From Strigamia acuminata (taxonomy: Eukaryota > Arthropoda > Chilopoda > Geophilomorpha > Linotaeniidae), in contig OX442314.1 of assembly GCA_949358305.1 (NCBI GenBank), positions 61,017,369 to 61,081,368 of the forward strand: 64,000 nucleotides of DNA, in the 5' to 3' direction. Each line of letters starts with the position of its first letter. Position 1 is the stretch's first letter. A model generated the notes under the pieces. The model was not told the DNA's origin. It saw nothing but the letters and a program-made list of their open reading frames with translations, and did not search any database. Made by a program: the position numbers and the translations under genes. Below, one piece after another: positions 1 through 10,177 of the stretch.

Positions 1-99
1 TGTCATCCTTAATGTCTATTAGCAATAAAAGAAAAAAAGTAAGAATAACATTTGGTTATTTTGAAGAAAATTTTAATTCTTAAAACAAAATACTTTCAG

Positions 100-261
100 C
101 TTTATTTGGCTGAACTTCAAATTGAAAACAAACTACTTTTATTTATCACTCCCGATGCAACCATACTGCAGGCCGGATCTGAGCTAGATTACTATTTACA
201 AGATCTCATTTTATTCAGGCAAAATAGTTTCTATGCACTCATCTATTCTCGACAGATTAAG
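100..261 (+). CDS. Possible upstream exon of the ionotropic receptor gene
   Basis: An open segment of 54 codons starts just after a pyrimidine-rich acceptor (tactttcag) and ends at AAG|GTCAGA. Both ends are phase 0, which would fit the next candidate exon at 415. The translation is hydrophobic and leucine-rich (ENKLLLFITPDATILQ), as in the poorly conserved amino-terminal region of IRs. No family motif is visible, so this is only a splice-site and phase argument. It could equally be intronic sequence. Confidence 0.22.
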
Positions 262-414
262 GTCAGAATACATATAATACATGAATGATAACAATACAAA
301 TTAGAAAGTATAAATTACAGAATTTTGAACTGTTTTCATGGACATACACAAAAATCTACAATAAAAGTGATAATCTTTATACCAAAACAAAATTAAGCGT
401 AAACTGTGGATCAG

Positions 415-500
415 CACGGACATACCAATCTGGAAGAATATGGAAAGAGCTCTTTACTTTGCGGAAGCCTGATTTTAGAGTGTGCTGCTATCCTTGGAAG
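415..500 (+). CDS. Possible ionotropic receptor exon (start of ligand-binding lobe S1)
   Basis: This open segment ends at a GAAG|GTAACT donor with two bases of a codon left over. The exon at 4,077 begins with the single base needed to complete that codon. The peptide CGSLILECAAILG resembles the G-x-l-L-x-x-l-A-x-x-L stretch near the start of the IR ligand-binding domain. The acceptor side (ggatcag) has a weak pyrimidine tract and the implied intron is 3.6 kb, so another exon may lie between. Phase agreement is seen; the family assignment is inferred. Confidence 0.3.
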
Positions 501-1995
501 GTAACTATGGTTTGCTTTTTCTTCAAAAACAGGAGAATAAATGTATTTAACGTACATTTCTTTTAATTAGTCATATTGGGCTCAAAGTAAATTTTTCATT
601 GACTTAATTTTTAAAGAGATTTTTTTTCAAACCAAACATTTGCGGTAAGTTTATTAAATAAGTCACTACCATATTACTATTTGGGGTAAAATTATAAAAA
701 ATTTCAATATGGTGAATGGATAGTGTCAATCGCCACGACTCATGTTTTCAAATTTTTTTAAAAGCCTTTTTGCCAAATAACAGGAAAAGATTAAATGAGT
801 AAGATCAAGAATGAATGAGTGAGTATTGTGCTGTATGTTCCAAAGACGGAAGTAGCAATATGTCAGGATGGACTAAACGTCAGGTGTCAGGCATCAGTCC
901 CCTGACTATTCCGGACTAAACGTCAGGCGTCAGGCGTTCGGCGTTCCTAGTCGATACTGTTACGAGCGCAGACCTCGCTGAAAGGCAGCGGGCCTAAACG
1001 CTCGGTTTGATAAAATAGTTTCAAATACTCTCACTAGTTAAACGGGGTTTCTGAATTCGCTCACCAGTTGGCGCTGTGCTGTTTTAGCACCTATCGTAAC
1101 TGGGCTAATCTATTAAGCAGAGCGGGGGAGGAATTATAGTTTACCTGCTAAGTAAAATAGCTAAGTAAAATAAGGCAGAAGAGTTTAGGACCTCAACAAG
1201 TTAACATGGCTCTAATCTGGCTCCTGTAGGCCAGCACACTCAGTACTTGGCCTCTCTAGCCCAGACCATTGAAATGACATTCATTGATTATCATTCTTGC
1301 TTTATCATTTAGGTTTAATTTGAAGTTAAATTTATGATTTGATTATGATTAATTTATGTAATAAATCCCATGAATAAAGAATGTTTGCTTTAAAAGTTAA
1401 ACAAAATCTTCTCAGTTTTATCTCACTTAAGATTTCCAAGGTCTCTCACTAATTTAAATAATAATTGTTATGTGTGTTTTATTTCCCCAACTCACACGTA
1501 ACAATATTGAGAGTTGATATTTATTCGATTTTGAATCATATTAAGCTTATGATGGCATGGACTTATCCAGGGGTGCTAGGAGACCAGTTACACTGAGGTA
1601 GGATACATGCTCACATAAAAAACAAGACAAAAAATCCATCTTGTTGGGGGGTTGGCCTTTAATCCGTTTGTCTAGAGGTCAGAGTCTCTCGTCTACCCAT
1701 GTGCTGGCAGTGCCGCTTGGGTATGCCACACCAGCAACCAATTCGTCACACACAGGGAGGTTAGCATTAATATTTCGCCGTACTTAACTATGGCCAATGC
1801 AACGAATCTGGTACACTTTAGCGATTAAATATTAGTGACGACATTTTAGCAAACGTCCACTTTAGCGACCGGATTATTTTAGCGCCATAAAAATCGTTTT
1901 AATGACCCGATCGCTAAAGAGAACGATCGCTAAAATGACATAGAATTATTATTAATTTGTCATCAAAAAATGCTTATAATATGCAATACCGTATT
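501..1995. other. Intergenic or intronic AT-rich stretch, no gene recognised
   Basis: No coding segment with supporting splice sites is seen. Around 860-945 there is a small cluster of GTCAGG-type repeats next to two copies of the word GGACTAAACGTCAGG. From about 1,815 to 1,938 there are iterated TTTAGCGA motifs, listed separately. Confidence 0.5.
1815..1938. repeat. Fragment of the iterated ATTTTAGCG repeat family
   Basis: Several copies of TTTAGCGA and of its complement TCGCTAAA occur within 125 bp, on both strands. The same motif forms the ends of the better preserved copies at 8,673 and 35,670. This looks like a decayed member without clear boundaries. Confidence 0.5.
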
Positions 1996-2251
1996 TTATC
2001 GATTAAGAGTCGCGGCTCTTATTCAAAACTGCCATTTTTGCCAGCAATTACAACTTTGGTTTTTCGTTTGTTACATTTGTTTGATGTAACAAACGAAGTC
2101 GGAACGCCACGAAAGAAGCATACGTTGATCGTTCGTGAGGTTAAATACCGAAACAATACCGTACTTTTGCAGAAATACGGTATTCTTTGTGTCTCAGCCA
2201 CGGCTACTATTCGAAGGCGGCTACAATTTGAGGGCGACTCTTAATCGATAA
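1996..2251. mobile_element. MITE with 18-bp perfect terminal inverted repeats
   Basis: The sequence TTATCGATTAAGAGTCGC at 1,996-2,013 is repeated as its exact reverse complement at 2,234-2,251. The interior holds a second inverted motif (TTTGTTACAT with ATGTAACAAA, near 2,070-2,090). There is no transposase; the short ORFs on both strands are by-products. No target-site duplication is obvious, so the superfamily is left open. Confidence 0.65.
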
Positions 2252-2274
2252 ATTACGATATTTATAGTGTATAT

Positions 2275-2608
2275 CAGGGTTTCCCAAACGGTGAGGCGCG
2301 CCTCACTAGTAAACGGTGAGGCGCGCCTCACTAGTGGGGCGCGGGCTGATTATTGGTGTGGCGCACCCATCATACATGCCTATATAAAACAAGCTTATTT
2401 TTCCAACTTTTATAAATTTTTAACCAAAATTATATAAAATTATATAAAAAATTATACACAGTTTTATGCAAATTTATATTAAAATTTCTTTTTTTCTTTT
2501 TAGTAGTATATTTTTTAAAAATTTAATGCACTGGTAGATGAAGTGGGGCGCAGAAGATCGCCTTGCTTAAAAAGTGAAGCGCGATGCTAAAAAGTTTGGG
2601 AACCCCTG
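2275..2608. mobile_element. hAT-type MITE
   Basis: It begins CAGGGTTTCCCAAAC and ends with the near complement GTTTGGGAACCCCTG, the terminal motif of many hAT-derived MITEs. Just inside the left end are two tandem copies of a GGTGAGGCGCGCCTCACTAG unit, itself palindromic around GGCGCGCC. The flanks share GTGTATAT, but not at the exact positions of an 8-bp duplication. There is no coding capacity. Confidence 0.7.
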
Positions 2609-3034
2609 GTGAGTGGTGTATATCACATAATAAAGAATCACAATAAATGATTGGTATACAGATAAATGGTTATAGAAAAGTGATTTCAAAATACCTAACA
2701 GTTGCAATGGAGTTTATGAATTCAACTAGAATTATCATATCAAACACTTGGTTGATCGTAATGGATTATACAGTATAGTAATCATGATGATACATGAGTA
2801 TTGCTATTGGCTGCTCAACGCTTAATGACAACCACACAGCCATGCTGGAAGACTTTCCTCATAGGTAACGTCGAACAAAGCATGCAAACGATATCTACAC
2901 ATGAAAAAATTACATCATAAACCCTTGGGTGCAAGAAATTAAAAAGGAAAAGTGCCTGAGCTGCCATTCCAGTAAACGCACAAAGCGTAAACACCATTTT
3001 CAACCTTTATTTTGCTAAAATATAACGGGCAATT
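2609..3034. other. Non-coding stretch, no feature recognised
   Basis: AT-rich sequence. The minus-strand open frame at 2,815-3,003 gives a hydrophobic cysteine-rich peptide but has no splice support, homology or signal context, so I do not call it a gene. Confidence 0.4.
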
Positions 3035-3205
3035 GTTACTGGTATGTGGCTAAAACGTTTTCTCGCTAAAACGTGGAATCACTAAAATATGCCATCACTA
3101 AAACGTGCCAGAAATATGCCAAAAAATATTTCGGTCGACCAGTCGGGTGTCGCTAAAACATTACAAATTTGCATATTTTTACTAAAATGGGCATCGCTAA
3201 ACTGA
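3035..3205. repeat. Fragment of the iterated CGCTAAAAT repeat family
   Basis: At least six copies of CTAAAACGT, CGCTAAAAC or ACTAAAATG occur in 170 bp, related to the termini of the elements at 8,673-8,918 and 35,670-36,511. Boundaries are decayed. Confidence 0.5.
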
Positions 3206-3726
3206 ACTTATCCGAATGCTAACACTTATACTCATGTATGCGGTATTGCGGCTGCCGTGGACCGGACATCTCACCACTGAGCGTCACAGTGGTGAGGAGG
3301 GTGAATCAGCGCAGGGCATGACTGCTCTCACAAACTTCACAACAACTTTTCATCACTGATGACTCACCTCTACACCCCAGTCCCCACACCACTCAGCTCT
3401 CTCCTACCCCTCACTAGGTCAAGACGGTCCACGAGGGAGTGATGACTTCCTGGCCTTTGGGCAGTGTGTGATAGTGAGTCGGCCCTTCTTGGGTGCACAA
3501 TATTCATTGCATTTTTGGTGATTGAAAATGATTTTTCTTGATATTTTCCAATTTTCAACAATTTTGTAGCTCAAATTTAATTTAATTTTATTTTTGTGAA
3601 TATTAAAGTCTAGCGGTTAAGCTTATATTATGCAACTTAAATCAATCTAAAACTGGTGCATACCCAACTCAGGTCTTCTTCAGTTGCATAATTGATATCC
3701 AAACACCCCAAAAACGTAATGACGAC
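3206..3726. other. Non-coding stretch, no feature recognised
   Basis: It contains a small palindrome around 3,270 (TCACCACTGAGCGTCACAGTGGTGA) and otherwise unremarkable sequence. No supported gene. Confidence 0.4.
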
Positions 3727-3886
3727 CAGGGGCCGATCTAGCTTTTCGGGGCCCCTTTATCAAAATTTTTAATGGCGACTTTTTTTTCTTTCTTTTTTTT
3801 AGTACATTGTCTTGTGTCTTGGGGGTCCCTAGAATTTGGGGGCCCTGGGCTCAAACCCTATTAGCCCTATTGTAGATCCGCCCCTG
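3727..3886. mobile_element. Short hAT-type MITE
   Basis: The left end CAGGGGCCGATCTAG and right end GTAGATCCGCCCCTG form a 15-bp terminal inverted repeat with one mismatch. The flanks ATGACGAC and ATGACAAT match at 6 of 8 positions, as expected for an old 8-bp hAT duplication. At 160 bp it is non-coding. In the intron-exon model it lies in the intron before the exon at 4,077. Confidence 0.7.
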
Positions 3887-4076
3887 ATGACAATGACAAT
3901 GAAATGATTCATATCATAATTGCACCAAAACCATTATTTTTGCACGTTCAATTGTCCCAGCAATTGTGTATCATTTGATTAAACTTTGCCAAATAGTTAA
4001 ATGTCATCTATTTTTTTTGAGGACATCAAACAAAGTTTCATGATCCAAAATAAATAAACTTTTTGCATCTTTGCAG

Positions 4077-4128
4077 CATAGTGAGGAAGATTAAACGAAA
4101 TCCTACTTGGGAAGACAGATGGGGTTTG
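4077..4128 (+). CDS. IR exon: end of ligand-binding lobe S1
   Basis: A short exon between TTTGCAG and GTGAGT. It encodes IVRKIKRNPTWEDRWGL after completing a codon split with the 415-500 candidate. Its NPTWEDRWG matches the place where IRs have nGtWnGmiGeL, directly before the block that continues in the exon at 5,484 (QNDMVRGTGG, like the usual aDig-type block). Phase 0 joins phase 0. The exon is only 52 bp, so support comes from context. Confidence 0.5.
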
Positions 4129-7100
4129 GTGAGTTTGTTATGCAGTTTAAGCGATATGATACAGACAGCTGCATGGTTCGGCGCGCAATGGACCCGATAC
4201 ATTTCCAGGACTGGAACCGACCTTCAGTGTCTGACAAACCTGTCTCAATGATTGGCACATTAGGAATCTGGATGAACCCTTACTTGTTTGTAAATTTTTA
4301 TCTGAACTCTTCTATATTTAAACTAAAAATTATATATTTTGGTTTTGCTACGAAGTGTGTGGTTTTAAAAATACATATATACCAGATATACCATATATAT
4401 ACTAAGTCGTGGCACGGGCGTTTATTTATTTTTTAGACCCGACCCGACCCCCCTGGTCATATTTGATCCCCGGCGGTTATACGGGCCAGGCGGATAATAA
4501 AAAATCGCTGTTTCTTTACAGAAAAAAAATTGCTGCTTTTTTACAGAAAAAATCGCTGTTAAATAAATGGCTGTTTTTTTATAGAAAGAAATGGCTTTTT
4601 TTTTTCAGAAAATGGTGATTTTTGGGACCCCGGTATTTAGCAGTCATGTGGAAATATGTTTTTAGACGCACATTTTGCAGTGCTGGACTGGCCCGGCGGC
4701 CTGTGACCCGGTGGCCTGTGGCAGGCCCACGGTAACCTGTCCTTGTGGCCCGACCATCCAGCTTTCTCGGTACTAAATTTGTACCCAGTCCAGCCGTGAC
4801 ATTTTGTAGCTTAAAGGTGGAAGAGTTCAGATGAAAATATTCAGAAGCAATGGTTTCTTCATCTGAAAGTCACAGGGAGAAGAATCCAAATGTGACAGTT
4901 TTGTAGACACTATGTCTAGACCACACAGCTTACACTTTGGCTTATCCTATTTCTCATAAATATAAATAAAATAATATAAAATTTGCGAAAACATAAGCGC
5001 ATATGCTTATTTTTGCAAGCATTTTTAACATTCATTCTGCTGCTTCAATTATCTTGTGTACATCCACATAAGTTAAAATTCAGTTTTTATTTATCCGGAT
5101 AACCTTGGCATTAGTTTTCTGGTAAAAAATGACGTTACATGTGAATTACCCATAATACATTTTGATTATCAGGAATAACAAAATGTTTGTCCATCTGTTT
5201 CAGTCCCTAAAAAAATCAAATTCCGACCCCGGAAATCATGTTTTACCTCATTTCCGTTTTTGTACTAATTATACCGAAAACACATTTATCAGTGTCGTTA
5301 GTACGTCGGTCTAACTTATCGTTAATACGACGATCCGACTATATTCCAATCGAAATATTTAACCAAACATTACATTAAGGTACGGTAATTTTTGTTATTT
5401 GAGAAATATGGTAAACTAAATTAAAAAAGAACACATTACCTTGTACGTTCATTTTTTCTTATACATTTTATGTATTTTATTAGCAAAATGATATGGTTCG
5501 AGGGACAGGTGGAGCTTCTTCGTATTACCTTAAAAGGGAGGAATACACCGTTTTTCCAATTGAGAAGGACACGTGGGGTTTTATGATTAAAAAAGACACC
5601 GATGTAACAAAATATTTGTGGATGACATTTTTAAACCCATTTCCACTACTTCTTTGGCTCATTATATTCACTACATATTTGCTCATTACTTTGTCTTTAA
5701 ATCTTTCAAAGAGGAAGAAGAAAGAAACAGTCAGACATACTCTGTCAGGTAATTATAACGGGTAACAAACTATCACTCGAAAGAATCCACTGATTGCCAT
5801 TGACTGCATCAGTCAAAGACCAGTTCACCCAATTCTGTTTTACACTGTAGATACATTCCGGAAAAGAAAAATAAACCTGTAAAAAAAGAATGTACCTGGA
5901 GAAATAGGTGATTGGTTCCAGTTAAAATTTATTCTTAAAATTTATATCACATGGGAATTTTAAAAAAGTAATAATTACTCCATTGTCGTCACGTCGCAAT
6001 AAGGTAGCGAAAACGTTTGGAAAACGTCACAAAACGTCAAAAAACGTCCACAAAACATAAGCAAACAATCAGGAAATCATTTTACACATTAGTGCTGGAA
6101 TAAGCAAAAATAGTGCTAGACTTCAGATTAAATAGTGCTGAAAAAGTAGTGCTGGATTCAGTTTTTTTAGTTCCAAACCCAGTAAAATTAGTGCAACAAT
6201 AATTTATAGCGATAAAAACAGAATTGAAAATTTTACTAGATATGAGAAAAAATACAGTAAAACCAGATTTGGGAGTATTTTGCCAGGCTAGGTATGCTTC
6301 ATTGTGTCAGTAAGGTTCACTTCCAACAAACGCTCATGGTTCTTCCCTAGCCATGAGGCGTCCGACCGACACTCACAATTATTTAGTAAAGCGAATGCAC
6401 AAATACAATTTAGTCATTATGTGAACCATTTAGACCATGGAATTAATGTGTAAAAATTCCATACTCCAAGCTATGTTAGAGAGAATTTTTGAAAATCGCC
6501 AAGTTTACGTCTGAACTTTTTTCTTTCAGTTTGTATAGTAACTCAAACAAAAGATATCTTTATGATGTTGATCTCTATGTGTTACGCTGCTGTATTATAC
6601 ACGTCGTTGACTGTCGCTCCAATTAGAGATCGATACAACGACATTCACGAATTACTATTAGATGACAAAGTCAACTTGTTTGCTGATGGAAACTACTTTG
6701 TGTATAATAACATTATGGTAATCTCATTACAGATTGTTGAAAAGAGTAAAATTTGACTTGTGATTATTAATGCAGTAAAATATTCCATTTTAAATTTCAG
6801 AAAATAACAAACACAAATCTTAAGCAGAAAATGCGGGAACGTATGGAAAAAAACGTTAATAAAGGAAACGCTTCTACCGACTCCGAAATAATACAACTGC
6901 TGTTGTCTGGAAACAATGCTTATATTGAAAGTTACCAAAATCTACTAAGCATTCCACTTTGGCGTAGTGAAATTAATTCTTGCATGTTCAGTACTAAAAG
7001 AATTCCTATACCTCATCCATCATACTTAAGCTTCAAACGAGGATCAAAGCATGTAGAAATAATTAATCAGAAGTAAGTATGATATGCGTAGGCTTATATT

Positions 7101-7689
7101 CCAGCATTCAGAGAACAATGGGAATCTCATTTTGGATAGACACTGTTTCTAAACCGAGGTTTCGTGATAACATCCTATAATTCGACAACCGGTAACAGTC
7201 ATAGTAGGTTGGAGGAGTCTTACTTTGCAACTTCGAACAGGGAGAGACATGCAGATGCTGACAAATTTAGTCCGAGAAATTGTAGAAGGAAAAAGGGTTA
7301 GTCCGAGAAATTGTAGAAGGAAAAAGGGGGGTAGGGGACCAGAAACAGACCCAATGCATGTCAATCTATTGCACTGTAACGAAATTGGACTTACATTTTC
7401 TGAATAATTATTTTCATATTATTTCAGAATTCTCAAGTTAAAAGAAAGTGGAATTTTAGCCAATATAAACCAAAAGAGACTGCAAATACTTGAACCAACA
7501 AATTGTGGTAGAAATGATCACATAGAGAAACCAATCTCTGTATATCACGTGGTTACAGCGTTTCTGGTCATCGTTGGAGGCGTTTTGATCTCAGTAATGG
7601 CATTGCTTGTAGAATTAGTTTATGTGTGTTACCAGGGCTGGCAGAAGACACATTCGAGGCGAGCAGTGCAACTGCACAGAGCGCCATGA
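4077..7689 (+). CDS. Divergent ionotropic receptor (IR), spliced gene, C-terminal two thirds
   Basis: Proposed join: 4,077-4,128, 5,484-5,748, 6,530-6,717, 6,801-7,072, 7,428-7,689 (stop TGA). Every junction is GT-AG and every phase agrees (0, 1, 0, 2). The translation reads in order as an ionotropic-glutamate-receptor-type protein: end of ligand-binding lobe S1 with a conserved-position arginine (YYLKREEY), membrane segment M1, pore/M2-M3 region, lobe S2, and a last membrane helix near the C terminus. IRs are ligand-gated cation channels of arthropod chemosensory neurons, acting in the dendrite membrane. The sequence is divergent, so this is probably a variable tuning IR rather than a conserved co-receptor. 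The 5' part upstream of 4,077 is uncertain. No disabling change is seen, so it is plausibly functional. It is the only clear host gene in the window. Confidence 0.78.
4129..5483 (+). other. Intron of the IR gene
   Basis: It starts GTGAGT and ends ATTTTATTAG. It contains poly-T/poly-A runs with the repeated word TTTTTACAGAAAAAA (about 4,510-4,620), apparently a locally expanded simple sequence. No coding or mobile element with clear ends is recognised. Confidence 0.5.
5484..5748 (+). CDS. IR exon: S1 end and transmembrane segment M1
   Basis: Acceptor TATTAG|CAA, donor CTGTCAG|GTAATT, open throughout. It encodes the S1 block with the arginine typical of the alpha-carboxyl contact in iGluRs (LKREEYTVFP), then WGFMIKKDTDVTKYLWMTFL and the M1 helix PFPLLLWLIIFTTYLLITL, followed by a basic intracellular stretch (KRKKK). 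The pattern tFLnPF...lWl before M1 is diagnostic of IR/iGluR proteins. It ends in phase 1. Confidence 0.85.
5749..6529 (+). other. Intron of the IR gene
   Basis: GTAATT to TTCTTTCAG. It contains repeated AAAACGTC words near 6,010-6,050 and several GTGCTGGA words near 6,090-6,160. No gene recognised. Confidence 0.6.
6530..6717 (+). CDS. IR exon: pore/M3 helix and start of lobe S2
   Basis: Acceptor TTTCTTTCAG, donor ATG|GTAATC. Joined to the preceding exon in phase 1, it encodes FMMLISMCYAAVLYTSLTV, which fits the M3 helix with the S-Y-x-A-x-L-x-S-x-L-T pattern of the family. PIRDRYNDIHELL then opens S2. In many IRs a stretch of this kind (i-x-s-l-x-D-L) follows M3 directly. Confidence 0.85.
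6801..7072 (+). CDS. IR exon: ligand-binding lobe S2
   Basis: Acceptor AAATTTCAG, donor AA|GTAAGT. Phase 0 in, phase 2 out. It encodes the middle of S2, ending with a cysteine and the segment HPSYLSFKRGSKHVEIINQK, matching the family pattern y-x-a-f-x-k-x-S-x-x-x-x-x-i-N-x-x-i. The intron before it is only 83 bp (6,718-6,800). Confidence 0.85.
7073..7427 (+). other. Intron of the IR gene
   Basis: GTAAGT to TTATTTCAG. It contains a near-perfect tandem duplication of about 34 bp (GGGTTAGTCCGAGAAATTG type) near 7,265-7,325, a recent local duplication. Confidence 0.6.
7428..7689 (+). CDS. IR exon: C-terminal transmembrane helix and stop
   Basis: It completes S2 (ILKLKESGILANINQKRL, then a cysteine) and encodes the final membrane helix VVTAFLVIVGGVLISVMALL, followed by the E-x-x-x-x family tail and a short basic cytoplasmic tail ending TGA. 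The i-l-k-l-x-e-s-G-i-l pattern and the helix starting about 25 residues after the cysteine are characteristic of IRs. Confidence 0.85.
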
Positions 7690-8672
7690 CGTATGAGACG
7701 CATTCTGCAAACAGAAAATACTGATTTTAGTCTGTCATCGGGGCATACATAAAAATCGTACGGCGCGCTGATACTTAGAGCCTTACAAACAATCGTCTGC
7801 ATGCAAGTAGCACTTAACTTTAATCTGTATAAAGATGTAGCCACACCCAACAATCTTAAATCATTCTATGCATTTTAGAACGATCTAAATTTAGATGTGT
7901 ATCACTTCTATAAATTTGCAAATGCTGACAAGCTGACTTTATAATTTGATGTATTGTTTTGATGCAAAATATTGTTCTACTGTATAAGTTACACCGATAC
8001 TATGTTATACTGTGTTTTTATAGTATGATTGTTTTTCTTTTTTGTCCACATTCGGATGTTATTCTGGTGCTGTTAAACTTTTTGTGATTATTGTAATTCC
8101 ATAAATTATAGTTGTCGTATTATAAATCTTAGTCGAACTGACGAACACTGTCCGTCCAATAATAAATTAACTCTTCATCCTGTAATATTGTCTTGTCTCT
8201 TGCAGTTTAGTGTTGCGATTTTGTTGGTGATATTGTTGTCAGGTGGCATACAAGCGTATTGGAATATATATGTAACCAATAAGCGAATAAATTTCGCTTC
8301 CTGTTTAACATGCAAATGTAACACATGTGTTCAGTTTCTCTAACCTCATCTTGATGCAAATAACCCCATCCAAGCATAATCTCAACAGGTTGTGGGCCCA
8401 GGTACTCTGTCCACCTCTGTATCGCGGAAACTTAGGCCTTCTGCAATTATTACATATATCTTTCTTTTTATTTTTTTGTCTATTAAGTGTGATTCGTGCA
8501 ATCCATTTGGAGAGATTATGGATCAGAGAAGAAGATTCTTTGGAATGAATTAATTAATCGATTGTGAGAATGTTAGAGAACCTCGCATGTTATTCTCTGG
8601 TCTCAATTTGTGTGTATTTTCAAAGATTATTACAGTTTTAAAATAATATCCCACAATAAATCGGATCTCCAT
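7690..8672 (+). other. 3' flank of the IR gene, no further gene seen
   Basis: AT-rich. Possible polyadenylation signals (AATAAA) occur near 8,159 and 8,287. Open frames here are short and unsupported. Confidence 0.4.
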
Positions 8673-8918
8673 CATTTTAGCAATTTCATTTTAGCGATTT
8701 CATTTTAGCGACACACCATTTTAGCGAACATGTCATTTTAGCGACACGAAAACCTAGGCTTAATTCCTAAGAAGGGCTAACAAGGGGGGGGCTGCGCCCC
8801 CCCTTGACCCCCCCGCAAACCTAACCTTACTGGTTTTTTGATGAAAACCACTTTTTTGAGCCGGCTTGTCGCTAAAACCTAGGTTTTTGTGTCGCTAAAA
8901 TGACTGTTCGCTAAAATG
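8673..8918. mobile_element. Iterated-terminus (ATTTTAGCG) fold-back-like element, uninterrupted copy
   Basis: The left end has four tandem-like copies of CATTTTAGCGA and the right end has the complementary TCGCTAAAATG copies. The centre holds a GC hairpin (AAGGGGGGGGCTGCGCCCCCCCTT). The element at 35,670-36,511 is the same sequence in the opposite orientation, but carries a 622-bp TTAA-flanked insertion where this copy has a single TTAA (8,760-8,763). It has no coding capacity. Confidence 0.65.
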
Positions 8919-8928
8919 GGACTTTTTG

Positions 8929-9064
8929 GCAGCAAGATTGGTTGGCGCGAATTCGTATGTCGCGCCTATCAGTGTCCAAACCGTGGTGAGTGCATGTGAG
9001 AAGCCAAAAAGTCCGAATTGCTAAAACCACCATTCTAAGCCAGTGGTGGCTGACATCTTTATTT
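8929..9064. repeat. Left half of a 387-bp repeat split by element A
   Basis: This 136-bp stretch matches 21,573-21,708. Its continuation, 19,855-20,105, matches 21,709-21,959. It is therefore the target into which element A inserted, ending in the ATTT target duplication at 9,061-9,064. Confidence 0.85.
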
Positions 9065-9687
9065 TGTGAGTGTTCGGACGGACGCCACGTGGTCGGGGGA
9101 GAGCCACGGAGGCGCTGGACGCAACACACACGATAAAACAAACCACGAAATACACGGAGACACAATATAGTTTTAGTTATGGCTTTATTAGATGTCTAGG
9201 GGTATGATTGTAGTGTCCCATAGTGTATTTCCCAAGGCGGCGGTTCCTTCGAACCGTCCCTAATCAGACCGCGTGGCACGGCGGCCATCGGCCGCCATGA
9301 CACACGAGGTCGGTAATCGGTTTTGGGCCACGCCGCCGAAGTTACGGTTAACGTCCGGCGGACGTGGCGCAACTGGACGCTCAGGTCCCGGCGGGCGACA
9401 ACGTCGCCACGCCGATAGTTCGGGTTATCTTTGCAGCCAGTTTCGGAGGCGGTCGCGATGCGACCGTTCGCCTTGCTGGTTGATCAACAACTCTCTTGTC
9501 CCTACGGGGACCAACCACTTCCGGAAGGGCGACTTCCGGGGCCCGATCCTGCTTGACCAAAGGCCCGCAGCTCCACCTGGTTGCGGGGGACCGCAACAGG
9601 CTGCGCGAGATACGAGAGGCGCTGGAGCTGCGCCAAGTGCATTGCCGTTGCAGTGCAGCGACCCGTGCGCAGGGGCAGCTGGTCACA
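9065..9687 (-). repeat. Element A 3' LTR
   Basis: Read on the plus strand it runs TGTGAGTGTTCGG ... GCTGGTCACA, so it begins TG and ends CA in either direction. It matches 19,228-19,850 in length (623 bp) and, by eye, in sequence. A TTTATT at 9,184 gives an AATAAA on the transcribed strand, a possible polyadenylation signal. Open frames inside are non-coding by-products of high GC. Confidence 0.93.
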
Positions 9688-9699
9688 TTTCCCCCCCCT
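9688..9699 (-). other. Element A polypurine tract
   Basis: On the minus strand AGGGGGGGGAAA lies directly against the 3' LTR, the usual position of the plus-strand primer. Confidence 0.8.
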
Positions 9700-10177
9700 G
9701 GAAAAAGGTAAGTACGAGGGGGTACAACGCAGTCACTGAAGTGGTTGTTGAAAGTTAACACATCGCATTACTTTTCTTTTTTCAGATTATCAGATGACCA
9801 TATTTCGGACGAGCCATCAGCTAGAACGAAGATCACCGGTAGGAATGCACTTGGGAAAATCAACACTACAAAGGAACACATACACACTTACCCCCAGGAT
9901 GGAAACTTGTACAATTTAAACACTATTGAAAAATAAAAATGTAAAATAACACTTGTAATTTAAAAATATATATGAATAAAAAACACTTTTTGAACTTTAA
10001 AATCTAACATTTGTAGTTATTGAATCCATTTAACATTTAAAAGGTAAGTATGCTAATTTTAACACTTTGGAATAATAATAAAAAAACTTGTTTTGACAAT
10101 AAAAAAAAATTATTTCTGGCACTATAAAAGTCTTAATAGGCTTGGCCAAAATCTCCTTTAAAACGACGGCGAAAACT
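9700..10177 (-). other. Element A 3' untranslated region
   Basis: It lies between the third ORF and the polypurine tract. AT-rich, no coding signal. Confidence 0.6.

Noticed and set aside
2019-2244. Two overlapping ORFs on opposite strands
   Set aside because: Both lie inside the 18-bp-TIR MITE and show no protein character.
9273-9758. 161-residue GC-rich ORF, repeated at 19,436
   Set aside because: It lies inside the LTR of element A, differs at its end only because the flanks differ, and has an overlapping ORF on the other strand; no protein features.
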